From contig NC_023035.1 of the NCBI RefSeq assembly GCF_000507245.1, positions 310,001 to 374,000 on the forward strand: a stretch of DNA of 64,000 nt, in the 5' to 3' direction. Numbering within the stretch: position 1 is the stretch's first letter; each line of letters opens with the position of its first letter. This stretch comes from Salinispira pacifica. Lineage in GTDB: Bacteria > Spirochaetota > Spirochaetia > DSM-27196 > Salinispiraceae. Of this stretch, positions 52,319 to 60,822 are shown one piece after another. The notes beneath the pieces are model-generated. The model did not search any database. It was not told where the DNA came from and saw nothing but the letters and a program-made list of their open reading frames with translations. A program made the translations under genes and the position numbers.

Positions 52319-53314
52319 CTACACGCCTGAAAAAAGGGTGAGCAGCATCCAGCTGAAAACTCCGGCGGTGACGGGGGTGAGGATCCACCCCAGAATAATC
52401 ATCATGAGCATCGATGTATCCACCCTGAAATCTCCCCGGGCCGCTGCCACGCCGATTACCGCCCCTACTGCTGCCTGTGAACTGGAAACCGGAACCTGTA
52501 CCGGACCGGGAAGGGAGAACAAAAACAGCGTCAGAGACACGGACAGCACTGCCACCAGGGCATTCTCCGGTGAGAGATGGTACAGATCAGAGCCGATGGT
52601 CATCATCACTTTCCGGGAATAACTGAGAATCCCCGAGGCAATTGCCAGCCCCCCGAGAAAAAACAGCGCCTGCACGGAACTCAGCTCAAGGGCAAAAATG
52701 CTGAATGAGGTAAACGGCGCCGATTCAACGAACACTCCCATCACGTTGGCGATATTATTCCTCCCCAGGCTGTACGCTCCGAATGCCCCTGCCAGAGCAA
52801 GGGCCCAGCGCAGTAGGAGGTCCTGACTGAACATGTGCAGGGAAAGCAGTTTGAGACATTTCCGGATTACCCGGTACAGGGCAAGGGAGAGTAAACCGGC
52901 CAATACCGGAGATGCAAGCCAGCTTGCGGCAACCGTTCCCAGGACATCCCAGTCCCCGGCTGTGGCAGTGTACACGTTCCATCCCAGGATTCCTCCCACA
53001 ATAGCCTGGGTGGCGCTTACCGGCAGGCTGTGGCGGGTATAGAAAAGAATACACAGTGCCGCGGAGAGAGCCACCAGAAAGGCATGTTCAAGTTCCTGAA
53101 TCTGACCCAGCCTGCCCAGTGTTTCGGAGGTCCCTCCCACGCCCGCCACGGCGCCTATTACCACGAAAACCGAACCGATTATTGCCGCCCTGCGAAAGGG
53201 AAGCATTCTGCTTCCAACGGCTGCGCCCAGGATATTTCCGGCGTCATTTGCTCCCAGACTCCAGCCCAGAAACAGACCGGAGCTCATCAGGAACAGAGTT
53301 GTGAAAAGATCCAT
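52319..53314 (-). CDS. pit: Low-affinity inorganic phosphate transporter (Pit family)
   Basis: 331-aa inner-membrane symporter from ATG 53314 (TGAGGA upstream; frame open to 53452). The two inverted signature repeats are GANDAGNILGAAVGSRM near the N-terminus and GRNNIANVMGVF in the second half, where the family has G-x-N-D/N-x-A/N. About ten hydrophobic helices fit the fold (LSAALCILFYTRHSLPVS; VLAGLLSLALYRV). It imports phosphate, or metal-phosphate, with protons or Na+. The DUF47 gene upstream ends 13 bp before it and is the usual partner. Confidence 0.92.
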   Translation of the reverse strand: MDLFTTLFLMSSGLFLGWSLGANDAGNILGAAVGSRMLPFRRAAIIGSVFVVIGAVAGVGGTSETLGRLGQIQELEHAFLVALSAALCILFYTRHSLPVSATQAIVGGILGWNVYTATAGDWDVLGTVAASWLASPVLAGLLSLALYRVIRKCLKLLSLHMFSQDLLLRWALALAGAFGAYSLGRNNIANVMGVFVESAPFTSFSIFALELSSVQALFFLGGLAIASGILSYSRKVMMTIGSDLYHLSPENALVAVLSVSLTLFLFSLPGPVQVPVSSSQAAVGAVIGVAAARGDFRVDTSMLMMIILGWILTPVTAGVFSWMLLTLFSGV

Positions 53315-53327
53315 ATCCGTACCGTCC

Positions 53328-53975
53328 TCAGAATTCCCGTTTAATTGCCGCCACGGAAATACGGTCGGACACATCTTCCGCCACATCCGCAATGCTGGAA
53401 ATATCCTCGATGATCCCCGAGAGCTGCATCTTTGCCGATAAGCGCTTTTCATCGGAGGTGAACACGGCTCTTCTCAGATTCTGTTCCAGGGTGTCCGCTT
53501 CGTGTTCATAGAACCTGATCTTGTTCAGATAATCCTGAACCTGCTCCGGTTTATTAAGATATGCCTTGGATGCCCGGACGGTGTAGTCTACACTCAGCCT
53601 GGCCGCTTCTGTGAGATCCAGAAGCCCCTCCCGAAGATAGTCGGGGATAAACGGGCGCTCAATGAATATCCGCATGGCACAGTGCTTGATGCTGTCAATA
53701 ACCTTGTCGATGTTCTCCAGTATGCTCAGAACATCCCCGCGGCTCTCCGGGATGAGCATTTTGGTATAAAGTTTGTAGCGGATGTCCCTCCGGATCTCAT
53801 CGGCGTTCTTTTCCAGATCGGAAAGGCTCTCCATTCTTCTGGTAAACTCCTCATCCCGGTCATGGTAATAATCTTTCAGTGCCTGAGGTAGCATGAGAGA
53901 GGCTTCTTCTATTGAATTTAAATAGCGGTCGAAGTCTGCGATGAGGCTTCGGGTTTGCTTGAGTACGGATTTCAT
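53328..53975 (-). CDS. DUF47/PhoU-like regulator of Pit
   Basis: 215 aa from ATG 53975 (AAGGAG 6 nt upstream; frame open to 54017). All-helical, PhoU-like three-helix bundles with the metal-binding acids of the family (DLEKNADEIRRDIRYKLY; FYEHEADTLEQNL). It ends IEDISSIADVAEDVSDRISV. Proteins of this family sit beside pit genes and are thought to gate or modulate the transporter. The pair is divergent from the HEAT-repeat gene. Confidence 0.9.
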   Translation of the reverse strand: MKSVLKQTRSLIADFDRYLNSIEEASLMLPQALKDYYHDRDEEFTRRMESLSDLEKNADEIRRDIRYKLYTKMLIPESRGDVLSILENIDKVIDSIKHCAMRIFIERPFIPDYLREGLLDLTEAARLSVDYTVRASKAYLNKPEQVQDYLNKIRFYEHEADTLEQNLRRAVFTSDEKRLSAKMQLSGIIEDISSIADVAEDVSDRISVAAIKREF

Positions 53976-54112
53976 GTATGCTCCTTCTTTTCCGGAGACC
54001 ATGCTGTTTCCTGACATTCAGGGTGAGCCTGTGTTCTTCGGTACCGTACTTACTATGATATCAGCAGATTGATATGTTTGCAGATTATGAAATAAAAACA
54101 GGAGCAGTTTGT

Positions 54113-54847
54113 ATGAAATTCCCAAGCCATTCGGTAGTTACGTCATTGTTGGCCCTGATTCTCATCGGGTCCGATCTTACAGCCCAGTCGGGGGGATCCT
54201 CCGCCCTTCCGGAACAACCCGGTGGGCCGGAAGATTCGTGGCAGCAGCGGGATATGAAGGCAGATCTTATTGAAGGGTATATTTCCAGCGGAAATCCGGA
54301 TCACAAGCTGGAAGCCCTGGATTGGATATCCAGAATGATAGAAGAGGACACAACAGCTTCTGAAAATATCCGGCTGGCAGAGCAGCTGGAAACCCTTGCT
54401 CTTGAGCCTTTTCTCAATCCACGCCGGGAGGGAATGGTTCCTACCCTGGAAAACGATCATCCTCTGGTGCGCAAAAAAACCGCCGTGGTGCTGGGAGACC
54501 TGGGCGGCCAGCCTGCGGCTGATATCCTTGTGAACATGCTGAAGCTGGAGGGTAACCCGGACGTTCTCAAGGATGTAATGTATTCACTGGGCAGGATTGC
54601 CTTGAATGAGAACATGGAGGTAACCCGTCAGATCGGCACCACTCTCCGGAGCATGGACCGCAGGGGTGAAGTGGACAACGAGCTTGCCTATGCCAGTCTC
54701 TTCGCCATACACCGGATCGCTCTGAATGAACTCCCCTCCGGGGACGAGCAGATCTATGATACGCTTCTGCTGCTGTATGATGAAAAATTCAGCCGTCTGG
54801 TTCACGAAAAAGCCCGGGAGGTGCTGGAGCTGCTCTGGAAAGCCTGA
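54113..54847 (+). CDS. Secreted HEAT-repeat protein
   Basis: 244 aa from ATG 54113 (AGGAG 8 nt upstream; frame open to 54074). Signal peptide with VVTSLLALILIGSDL, cleaved near TAQSGG. The mature part has paired helices of HEAT type: KLEALDWISRMIEED, HPLVRKKTAVVLGDLGGQPA and NPDVLKDVMYSLGRIAL, then EVDNELAYASLFAIHRIAL. Likely a periplasmic scaffold that binds other proteins; no enzyme motif. The 138-bp divergent gap to the DUF47 gene has TACTATGATATC as a possible -10. Confidence 0.8.
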   Translation: MKFPSHSVVTSLLALILIGSDLTAQSGGSSALPEQPGGPEDSWQQRDMKADLIEGYISSGNPDHKLEALDWISRMIEEDTTASENIRLAEQLETLALEPFLNPRREGMVPTLENDHPLVRKKTAVVLGDLGGQPAADILVNMLKLEGNPDVLKDVMYSLGRIALNENMEVTRQIGTTLRSMDRRGEVDNELAYASLFAIHRIALNELPSGDEQIYDTLLLLYDEKFSRLVHEKAREVLELLWKA

Positions 54848-54916
54848 TCCCCCCTCCCCCGGGGGGTGACTGCATTCATTCCCCACAATGTGAAGCTATT
54901 GGTATAGAATGGAATT

Positions 54917-56185
54917 ATGCATTCGTACTCAGGAGCGGGTTCTGTGAGGGATATTTCCGGGAGAAACGGGGTGCTTAATACGCCCCTGTTTATCGCCATA
55001 CATCTGATCATGATAATTCTTTTTGCAGTGGATACGGTTACCAGAACGGAACTGAGTCCCCTGGGGGATCCTGATGCGGTTTACGACTGGTCGGCCCTGG
55101 GGCTTATTCTGGTGCTGCTGCTTATCGGCCTCCGTTTCCGGAAAATCCAGTATTCAGTGCTGAGCATCAGCCTTCTGGTGACCAGCCTTAACATTCTTCT
55201 TTCAATGTCCCGGAGTCCTGAGCCGGGACTCATTCTGGATATTCTGATTCTCCTGTCAATTTCCGTTCTTCTCTCCCTCTATTTTGCCTCCATGGTGGGT
55301 ATCAGTCACGGGGTGATTACCGCGGTGATGTTCGCCCTCTATATTTTCCGCTACTCCGATGAGCTCATGTGGTCCAGCCGGAATATCGTAGTGCTGGTGG
55401 GGGTGTACATTACACTGATAGTTCTGGTAGGCCATTTCGTAAAGAAGGTGAATGAGTTTTTCACGGATTACCGCAGGCTGCAGCGAAGAAATGCCCTGCT
55501 GTCCGATGAAGCGGGGCGGAATTCCGTTCAGAATGAGATTAACGGCCTTCTGATTCGGATGAGTCAGCCCCTCTATGTTAAGACCGGAAATGCACTCTCC
55601 ACCCTGGAAAACTTTACTGGAGTGATGAAAGAGATAATTGATGATGACCGTCTGACGGAAAAGCAGCGGGACCTGAGCATGGAGCTGAGCAGTTCGCTGA
55701 GCTGGCAGCTCACCGGTATTCACCACATCATCCGGGGGGTCAGCGATCTGAACGAAATAGAACCTTCACAGGAGGCTGAACCTTCCTGCAACCCGGTTCA
55801 GCTGAGCCGCTCCCTGTGGGATGATATGACCGAAGGATTTTTCAGCCGTGGCGATGCTCCCGGATTGCGGGTCAGCGGCAGCGACATGTGGCAGATATCT
55901 TCCCGGGAGTTCAGAATCATGATCAACGGACTGTTCAGACATGCAATTTCTCTTGTGAAGCAGGATGCCCCGGCTCATGCTTCTTTTGATTTGATATTTC
56001 GCAGCCGGGTAAACGGCTATGCCATTGATTTTTCCATGCACAATGTACTGAGAACTCCGGAGCCCTGGGAGGGCAGTGCTCTTATGCTCAGCGAATATGC
56101 CGTGCGCATCCTGTTTTCCGGCACGATTCAACGGAGGGAAGATGAAAAGGGAAGCCATATTCATATAGATTTGCCAAAAAGCTGA
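54917..56185 (+). CDS. Membrane protein resembling a histidine kinase but lacking kinase motifs
   Basis: 422 aa. The N-terminal 170 residues hold about six membrane helices (LFIAIHLIMIILFAVDTV; ALGLILVLLLIGLRF; ILDILILLSISVLLSLYFA). Residues about 185-300 form a helical segment like a DHp domain, where no conserved H-E/D phospho-site is seen. The end (about 320-420) resembles an HATPase fold (FRIMINGLFRHAISLVKQD; SHIHIDLPKS) but has no G1/G2 boxes. I infer a receptor or kinase-like adaptor without catalysis. The start is weakly supported; a TAGAAT box lies 6 nt before ATG 54917. Confidence 0.7.
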   Translation: MHSYSGAGSVRDISGRNGVLNTPLFIAIHLIMIILFAVDTVTRTELSPLGDPDAVYDWSALGLILVLLLIGLRFRKIQYSVLSISLLVTSLNILLSMSRSPEPGLILDILILLSISVLLSLYFASMVGISHGVITAVMFALYIFRYSDELMWSSRNIVVLVGVYITLIVLVGHFVKKVNEFFTDYRRLQRRNALLSDEAGRNSVQNEINGLLIRMSQPLYVKTGNALSTLENFTGVMKEIIDDDRLTEKQRDLSMELSSSLSWQLTGIHHIIRGVSDLNEIEPSQEAEPSCNPVQLSRSLWDDMTEGFFSRGDAPGLRVSGSDMWQISSREFRIMINGLFRHAISLVKQDAPAHASFDLIFRSRVNGYAIDFSMHNVLRTPEPWEGSALMLSEYAVRILFSGTIQRREDEKGSHIHIDLPKS

Positions 56186-56198
56186 TTCATGCTATACT
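56171..56198 (+). promoter_or_regulatory. Promoter of the 99-aa gene (leaderless geometry)
   Basis: TTGCCA at 56171-56176, 16-bp spacer, and an extended -10 TGC-TATACT (56193-56198) ending 6 nt before ATG 56205. The -35 lies inside the end of the preceding gene. No ribosome site precedes the ATG. Confidence 0.55.
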
Positions 56199-56204
56199 CC
56201 GCTC

Positions 56205-56504
56205 ATGCAGAAGGTGAACTATGTCTTTACCATCGGATATAAAGACGACCAGGCCATAGTGGATAAACGGCTGAAAACACAATACCGGAAATTGAGTACC
56301 ATGGAACTCTATGAAGAGGGGCTTTTGAAACCCGCCGTTGCTTCAGCAATCTTTGAGAAAGAGGAGGGCCGGGACGAAGAATTGACGGCCCTTATACAAA
56401 GGATGGAGCAGGACATGGGTGAGAAGCTTGATGAGGCAGTGCTTCGAAAAGTGTACGGAATTTCCTTCAACCCCGGAGATCTGGAGAAGGTTTTACTCCT
56501 TTAG
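56205..56504 (+). CDS. Small cytosolic protein of unknown function, 99 aa
   Basis: Soluble, acidic protein with a short beta strand start (VNYVFTIGYKDDQAIVDKRL) and two helical segments (TMELYEEGLLKPAVASAIFE; DEELTALIQRMEQDM). No membrane or signal segment and no known motif. It lies 19 bp after the kinase-like sensor gene but has its own promoter, and precedes yajC by 100 bp. Its reading frame and charge pattern look real. Confidence 0.65.
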   Translation: MQKVNYVFTIGYKDDQAIVDKRLKTQYRKLSTMELYEEGLLKPAVASAIFEKEEGRDEELTALIQRMEQDMGEKLDEAVLRKVYGISFNPGDLEKVLLL

Positions 56505-56537
56505 ACTCCTGCTGTGACTCCAGAGGCTGAGCTTAGC

Positions 56538-56566
56538 TTGACTGTGAGTAGTCTACATGATACTTT
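56538..56566 (+). promoter_or_regulatory. Promoter of the yajC-secD-secF operon
   Basis: TTGACT at 56538-56543, 17-bp spacer and TACTTT at 56561-56566, 38 bp before ATG 56605. A second AT-rich TATATTAATTAT block lies at 56579-56590. The ribosome site is AAGGATG. Confidence 0.5.
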
Positions 56567-56604
56567 TCCCCAAATCTCTATATTAATTATAAGGATGCTA
56601 CATA

Positions 56605-57003
56605 ATGAACTCCCTATTCGAGACTTTCAATCTTCTGCAGGCTGCTGCACCCCAGGGTGGAAGCGGGCAGTTGATTTCAACTCTGGTCATGTTCGGTCTG
56701 GTATTCCTGATTTTCTATTTTCTGATTATCAGACCCCAGAATAAACGCCAGAAAGAAACCAAGCGCATGCTCGATCAGCTGAAAAAAGGCGACAAAATAC
56801 AGACCATCGGCGGAATCCGCGGAACTATTCTTTCTGTGAAAGAAGAAACCGTGATCGTGAAGGTCGATGATGACGCCAAGCTTGAGTTTGTCCGCTCTGC
56901 CATCGCCAATGTCATCAATCCTGAAGACAAGGCGGCAGACAAAGCAGATAAATCGGGCGAAAAAGCCGATAGCAAAAAAGAAAACAAAAAAGAAGCAAAA
57001 TAA
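56605..57003 (+). CDS. yajC: Preprotein translocase accessory subunit YajC
   Basis: 132 aa. Single membrane helix (about residues 29-49, VMFGLVFLIFYFLIIRP) preceded by a short periplasmic end, followed by the family's PQNKRQKETKRMLDQLKKGD and IQTIGGIRGTILSVKEETVIVKV. It associates with SecDF. The C-terminus is a Lys/Asp/Glu-rich tail (ADKSGEKADSKKENKKE) that extends past the usual end. First gene of the operon; a hairpin separates it from secD. Confidence 0.93.
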   Translation: MNSLFETFNLLQAAAPQGGSGQLISTLVMFGLVFLIFYFLIIRPQNKRQKETKRMLDQLKKGDKIQTIGGIRGTILSVKEETVIVKVDDDAKLEFVRSAIANVINPEDKAADKADKSGEKADSKKENKKEAK

Positions 57004-57013
57004 CGTTTTTTGA

Positions 57014-57054
57014 ACAGTATCGGGGTCGGATGTTGTAATCCGGGCCCGTTCTGT
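57014..57054 (+). other. Hairpin between yajC and secD
   Basis: GGGGTCGGAT (57022-57031) pairs with ATCCGGGCCC (57038-57047) around a 6-nt loop, with one mismatch and one wobble. An outer ACAG/CTGT pair (57014-57017, 57051-57054) extends it. GTGTTTAAAAG follows, too few T for a strong terminator. It may act as a partial terminator or mRNA processing site. Confidence 0.45.
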
Positions 57055-57085
57055 GTTTAAAAGATTTTGCTTGGAGAAAGGTATC

Positions 57086-58831
57086 ATGAACAAAAGATTT
57101 AGATTTATCTTTCTTCTTGTGGTAATCGGGCTCGCCTTCCTTCTTCTATATCCCACCATCAACTGGTATTTTATGGTTCCTGAAGATGTGAAGACGATAA
57201 CCTCCGGTTCCCGGGAGGAAATTAGGCGTTTTGCCCAGACTGAGGCCGCTGCGGATCTTGGAGAGCTTACCGAGCTGATCCGTGATGATGAGAATGCTCA
57301 GGTTCCCCAGAGTCTTGAACATGTTCAGGATTTGGCACGGGAAATTCTCCGTGCGGAAGATGCCGATCTTCCTGAAGCCTGGACCGTGCAGGATGTACTG
57401 GCCGCTTTCAGAAGCGAGGATGATGCGCTTCGCAGGATTGAGGATTATTATCGACAGGATATCATCTCCCTGAAGGAACAGAAAAACCGGATCATTAATC
57501 TGGGTCTGGATCTTTCCGGCGGCATTAATGTGGTTCTTGAAGCCGATGTGGACAGCCTCACCGAGCGTCTGGGCCGTGAACCCAGCGAAGAAGAACTTTC
57601 CACCGCCATCGACCTGGCTCTGGAAATCCTCAATAACAGGATCGATACCTTCGGGGTAACCGAGCCTATCATCCGCCGACAGGAAGGAAGCAACCGGATT
57701 GAGATCGAAATTCCCGGTGATAACGACCCCGAACGGGTAAACGCCTTCCTGATGGGCCGCGGCAGTCTGAACCTGCAGATCGTGGATGACGAAGCAACCG
57801 AGGAACTGGTTGCATTCCAGGAGCAGTTCCGTTCACAGAACAACGTAGATTGGGATCCTGAGCGGGATGCCATTCCCGAGTTTGTTCCAGCGGGTGCTGA
57901 AGTGCGTCCCTACGTGCAGAAAGACGAGTACGATATTGATTATGTGGTGCGCTACATCGTAACCAAAGAAGACAGCGCCAGCGTACTGGACGGTTCACAT
58001 ATAGAAGAGGCCGACACCAGCTCCGATCAGCTCACCGGCCGCCCCACAACTATTTTCCGCCTTGATAATGAGGGTGCAAATCTCTTTCAGGATCTTACAC
58101 GAGACAATGTGGGAAGCTCTCTGGCCATCGTAATGGATGGTAAAGTGCGGGCATATGCCCGGATTTCAGAAGAGATTCCCGGGGGCTCTGTACGGATAAC
58201 CGGCTTCACCAGGGAGGAATCCCAGAATATTGCCACCGTGCTGCAGACCGCCGCTCTTCCTGTTGATCTGGTGATTGTGAATCAGCAGAGTGTGGGTGCC
58301 AGTCTCGGACAGGATGCAGTTGATGCGGGTATCCGGGCAATCATGTACGGTCTTATTGCGGTGATTATTTTCATGCTGATCTACTACAAAGGGGCGGGTA
58401 TCATTGCCACTTTGGGCCTTACGCTGAATCTCTTTTTCATCGTATCACTGCTTTCGGCTTTCAATCTCACCCTTACCCTTACCAGTATTGCAGGTCTTAT
58501 CCTGACGGTGGGTATGGCGGTGGATGCCAATGTGATTATCTTTGAGCGAATTAAGGAAGAATACAGACTGGGAAAAACCGCCGCTGCTTCGGTTCAGGCG
58601 GGATACAAAAAAGCGTTCTGGACCATTATGGATGCCAACCTCACAACGGGAATTGCGGCCGTGCTGCTTTCATTCCTGGGTACGGGACCTATTCAGGGTT
58701 TTGCCGTTACTCTGAGTGTGGGTATTTTCAGCTCCCTGTTCACTGCGCTGTGGATCTCCCGTCTCTTCTTTAATATCTCCACCGAAGGTCTCGGCCGTGA
58801 AAAGCTGAGCATCAGCTGGAGGACGAAATAA
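57086..58831 (+). CDS. secD: Protein translocase subunit SecD
   Basis: 581 aa from ATG 57086 (GGAGAAAGG upstream; frame open to 57053). TM1 near residues 7-26, a large periplasmic domain with the P1 base (NLGLDLSGGINVVLEADVD) and head (IRRQEGSNRIEIEIPG), then five C-terminal helices. SecD motifs are SLGQDAVDAGIRAIMYGLIA and ILTVGMAVDANVIIFERIKEE (D-x-N conserved, used in proton transfer). It pulls exported proteins through SecYEG with the proton gradient. Its stop overlaps the secF start. Confidence 0.95.
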   Translation: MNKRFRFIFLLVVIGLAFLLLYPTINWYFMVPEDVKTITSGSREEIRRFAQTEAAADLGELTELIRDDENAQVPQSLEHVQDLAREILRAEDADLPEAWTVQDVLAAFRSEDDALRRIEDYYRQDIISLKEQKNRIINLGLDLSGGINVVLEADVDSLTERLGREPSEEELSTAIDLALEILNNRIDTFGVTEPIIRRQEGSNRIEIEIPGDNDPERVNAFLMGRGSLNLQIVDDEATEELVAFQEQFRSQNNVDWDPERDAIPEFVPAGAEVRPYVQKDEYDIDYVVRYIVTKEDSASVLDGSHIEEADTSSDQLTGRPTTIFRLDNEGANLFQDLTRDNVGSSLAIVMDGKVRAYARISEEIPGGSVRITGFTREESQNIATVLQTAALPVDLVIVNQQSVGASLGQDAVDAGIRAIMYGLIAVIIFMLIYYKGAGIIATLGLTLNLFFIVSLLSAFNLTLTLTSIAGLILTVGMAVDANVIIFERIKEEYRLGKTAAASVQAGYKKAFWTIMDANLTTGIAAVLLSFLGTGPIQGFAVTLSVGIFSSLFTALWISRLFFNISTEGLGREKLSISWRTK

Positions 58832-59859
58832 TGAAACAAACCATACAATTTACCAAATACCGCCTTCCCATGATTATCCTTTCCGCCCTGCTTCTTGCAG
58901 GAGGTCTGGCAGGAACCCTGCTGCAGGAAGGGTTTAATCTGGGTATCGATTTCCAGGCCGGACTGAATCTCAGGGTTGAGCTGGATGGAGATGATCTGGG
59001 CACCGGTGAAGTCCGGGATGCTCTTTCCTCTTTTGAAACCGTTCAGGTGCAGGTGCTGGGCGACCCCCAGCTGCAACGCTTCTCAATCCGTCTTCAGGAC
59101 AGCGGTGAGGTGGAAAATTTCTCTCTCACCATGCGCAACCGGGTAACAGAAGCTCTTGCCCAGGCCTTCGGAGACGGTTCCGTGGAAGTGCTGGGTGTTG
59201 ACTATGTGGAGCCCCGCTTCGCAGCAGACCTGGCGCTGAACGCCACCATTCTGGTGGTGGCAGCCATGGGCTTTATCCTGCTGTATCTGTGGATCCGGTT
59301 CCGGATGGCCTATGCTCTCAGTTCCCTTGCGGCTCTGGTGCACGATATCGCATTTATGGTGCTGTTCATCGGTACGTTTCAGATCGAGGTTACCTCGGCC
59401 ACAATAGCTGCGGTTCTCACCATCATCGGGTACTCGCTGAACGACACCATCGTTATTTTTGACCGGATACGGGAAAACGAGAAACTTCTCAACGATTCTG
59501 CTTTTCCTCAGGTGATCAATGTTTCCATTACCCAGAGTCTCAGTCGTACGGTAATCACCTCCCTGACCACTCTGCTTGCGGTAACATCAATTTACATATT
59601 CACCACCGGGCAGATTCAGGATTTTGCTCTCAACATGATTGTGGGTGTACTTGTGGGTACCTATTCATCTGTGTTCGTTGCAAGTCCCACTCTGCTGGCC
59701 CTGAGTAAAAACAAGCGCATTAAAGTGCGTACCGAGCAGAAGGAAAGCAAGGCCCCTGCAGTTGCAGGAGATGCACCCGAAGCCGGTGCGGCTCAGGTTG
59801 ACAGCTCCGCTCTGAAAGAGCAGCTGAAAGCTCAGAGAAAGAAAAAGAAAAAGAAATAA
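58831..59859 (+). CDS. secF: Protein translocase subunit SecF
   Basis: 342 aa, ATG overlapping the secD stop (TAATG). TM1 near residues 14-34, periplasmic NLGIDFQAGLNLRVELDGDD, then the SecF helices: ALAALVHDIAFMVLF-type segment (SSLAALVHDIAFMVLF), VLTIIGYSLNDTIVIFDRIRE (conserved Asp pairs) and TTLLAVTSIYIFTTG. The C-terminal 40 residues are soluble and end in a Lys/Arg run (KEQLKAQRKKKKKK). A strong terminator follows 60 bp downstream. Confidence 0.95.
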   Translation: MKQTIQFTKYRLPMIILSALLLAGGLAGTLLQEGFNLGIDFQAGLNLRVELDGDDLGTGEVRDALSSFETVQVQVLGDPQLQRFSIRLQDSGEVENFSLTMRNRVTEALAQAFGDGSVEVLGVDYVEPRFAADLALNATILVVAAMGFILLYLWIRFRMAYALSSLAALVHDIAFMVLFIGTFQIEVTSATIAAVLTIIGYSLNDTIVIFDRIRENEKLLNDSAFPQVINVSITQSLSRTVITSLTTLLAVTSIYIFTTGQIQDFALNMIVGVLVGTYSSVFVASPTLLALSKNKRIKVRTEQKESKAPAVAGDAPEAGAAQVDSSALKEQLKAQRKKKKKK

Positions 59860-59918
59860 CCATTTCTCCCCGGATGGTTTCTGGAAATCCGGGATGCTGC
59901 CGCTGAGATGCGGTGATG

Positions 59919-59957
59919 GGCCGGTGCATCCAATGCGATGTGCCGGTCTTTTTTTTT
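59919..59957 (+). terminator. Rho-independent terminator of the yajC-secD-secF operon
   Basis: GGCCGGTGCATC pairs with GATGTGCCGGTC (12 bp, three G-T wobbles) around CAATGC, followed directly by nine T. It is the best intrinsic terminator in the window. Confidence 0.85.
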
Positions 59958-60204
59958 GCCTCTTCCGGGAGATGTTCCATCCGGCGTCTGCCGGCCATGT
60001 TTGCATTTATGGGAAGTGGCCGAGGCCCCGGTTTTCAGCGGAAAAAATCCTTGCTGTGCCGGGGGAAAATCGTAATATTTTAGGTATACCCAAAGCCCCA
60101 TTGCCCCGGCGTATTTAAGCCGGTGACTGCGTGGGAAACCACACACCGTAACCGCCCGATCCATATGAGGGGAAATCCGGGGGCGGTGAAAAGAGGAACA
60201 TGTA
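59958..60204. promoter_or_regulatory. Spacer with likely promoter of the nitroreductase operon
   Basis: This region contains TTGCTG, 16 bp, TAATAT (about 60050-60077) as a possible promoter. The remaining part to ATG 60205 has no recognisable small gene. A good ribosome site, GAGGA, is 7 nt before the ATG. Confidence 0.35.
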
Positions 60205-60819
60205 ATGAGTGATGAGACACAAACCTATCAGACGTATAACGGCAGCGGAAAAGCACTTGAGATGCTGGAACACATCGGTTCCCGGAAAGCCGGGCGCCGC
60301 CTGACAGAAAAACCCATTGGGGATGATGTATTATTGAGAATCCTTGAAGCTGCAAGGTGGGCGCCTAGCTGCAGCAACAAGCAGCCCTGGCGCTACAGGC
60401 TGTGTACCGGTGCGGACGCGGAAAAAATCCGGGAAGCCCTTTTGGGCGGTAACTACTGGGCGGATTCCGCTCCGGCCTACATCGTGGCGGCGGTTGACCG
60501 CAAAGCCAGCTGTAATCTCAGCGACGACAGGGAGTATGCACTGCTGGATCTGGGATTGAGCATGCAGAACATATTTCTGCAGGCCCATGCAGAAGGTCTT
60601 GTGGCACACCCGATGGCCGGAATGGATCCCTTCAAAGTGAAGGAATTGTTCGGTATTCAGGATAATTTTCGTGTGATGGCGGTTATTTCCCTGGCTTACC
60701 CCGGCGGAGACCGGGAGCTCAGCGAAAAACACGAGGAACTGGAACAGAACGGTCAGGTGCGAAAGCCCATGAAGGAAATTCTGTTTAACCCTGAAGTGCT
60801 TGATTCCCTGAACGGGTAG
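60205..60819 (+). CDS. Nitroreductase-family FMN oxidoreductase
   Basis: 204 aa, cytosolic. The N-terminal GSRKAGRRLTEKPIGDDV (R-x-x-x-R FMN-phosphate site) and ILEAARWAPSCSNKQPWRYR are typical. LGLSMQNIFLQAHAEGLVAHPMAG forms the FMN and dimer region, and the closing LAYPGG is present. It uses NAD(P)H to reduce nitro compounds, quinones or similar; natural substrate unknown. A GAGGA ribosome site precedes the start. The alpha/beta hydrolase gene begins 3 bp after its stop. Confidence 0.9.
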   Translation: MSDETQTYQTYNGSGKALEMLEHIGSRKAGRRLTEKPIGDDVLLRILEAARWAPSCSNKQPWRYRLCTGADAEKIREALLGGNYWADSAPAYIVAAVDRKASCNLSDDREYALLDLGLSMQNIFLQAHAEGLVAHPMAGMDPFKVKELFGIQDNFRVMAVISLAYPGGDRELSEKHEELEQNGQVRKPMKEILFNPEVLDSLNG

Positions 60820-60822
60820 CCC

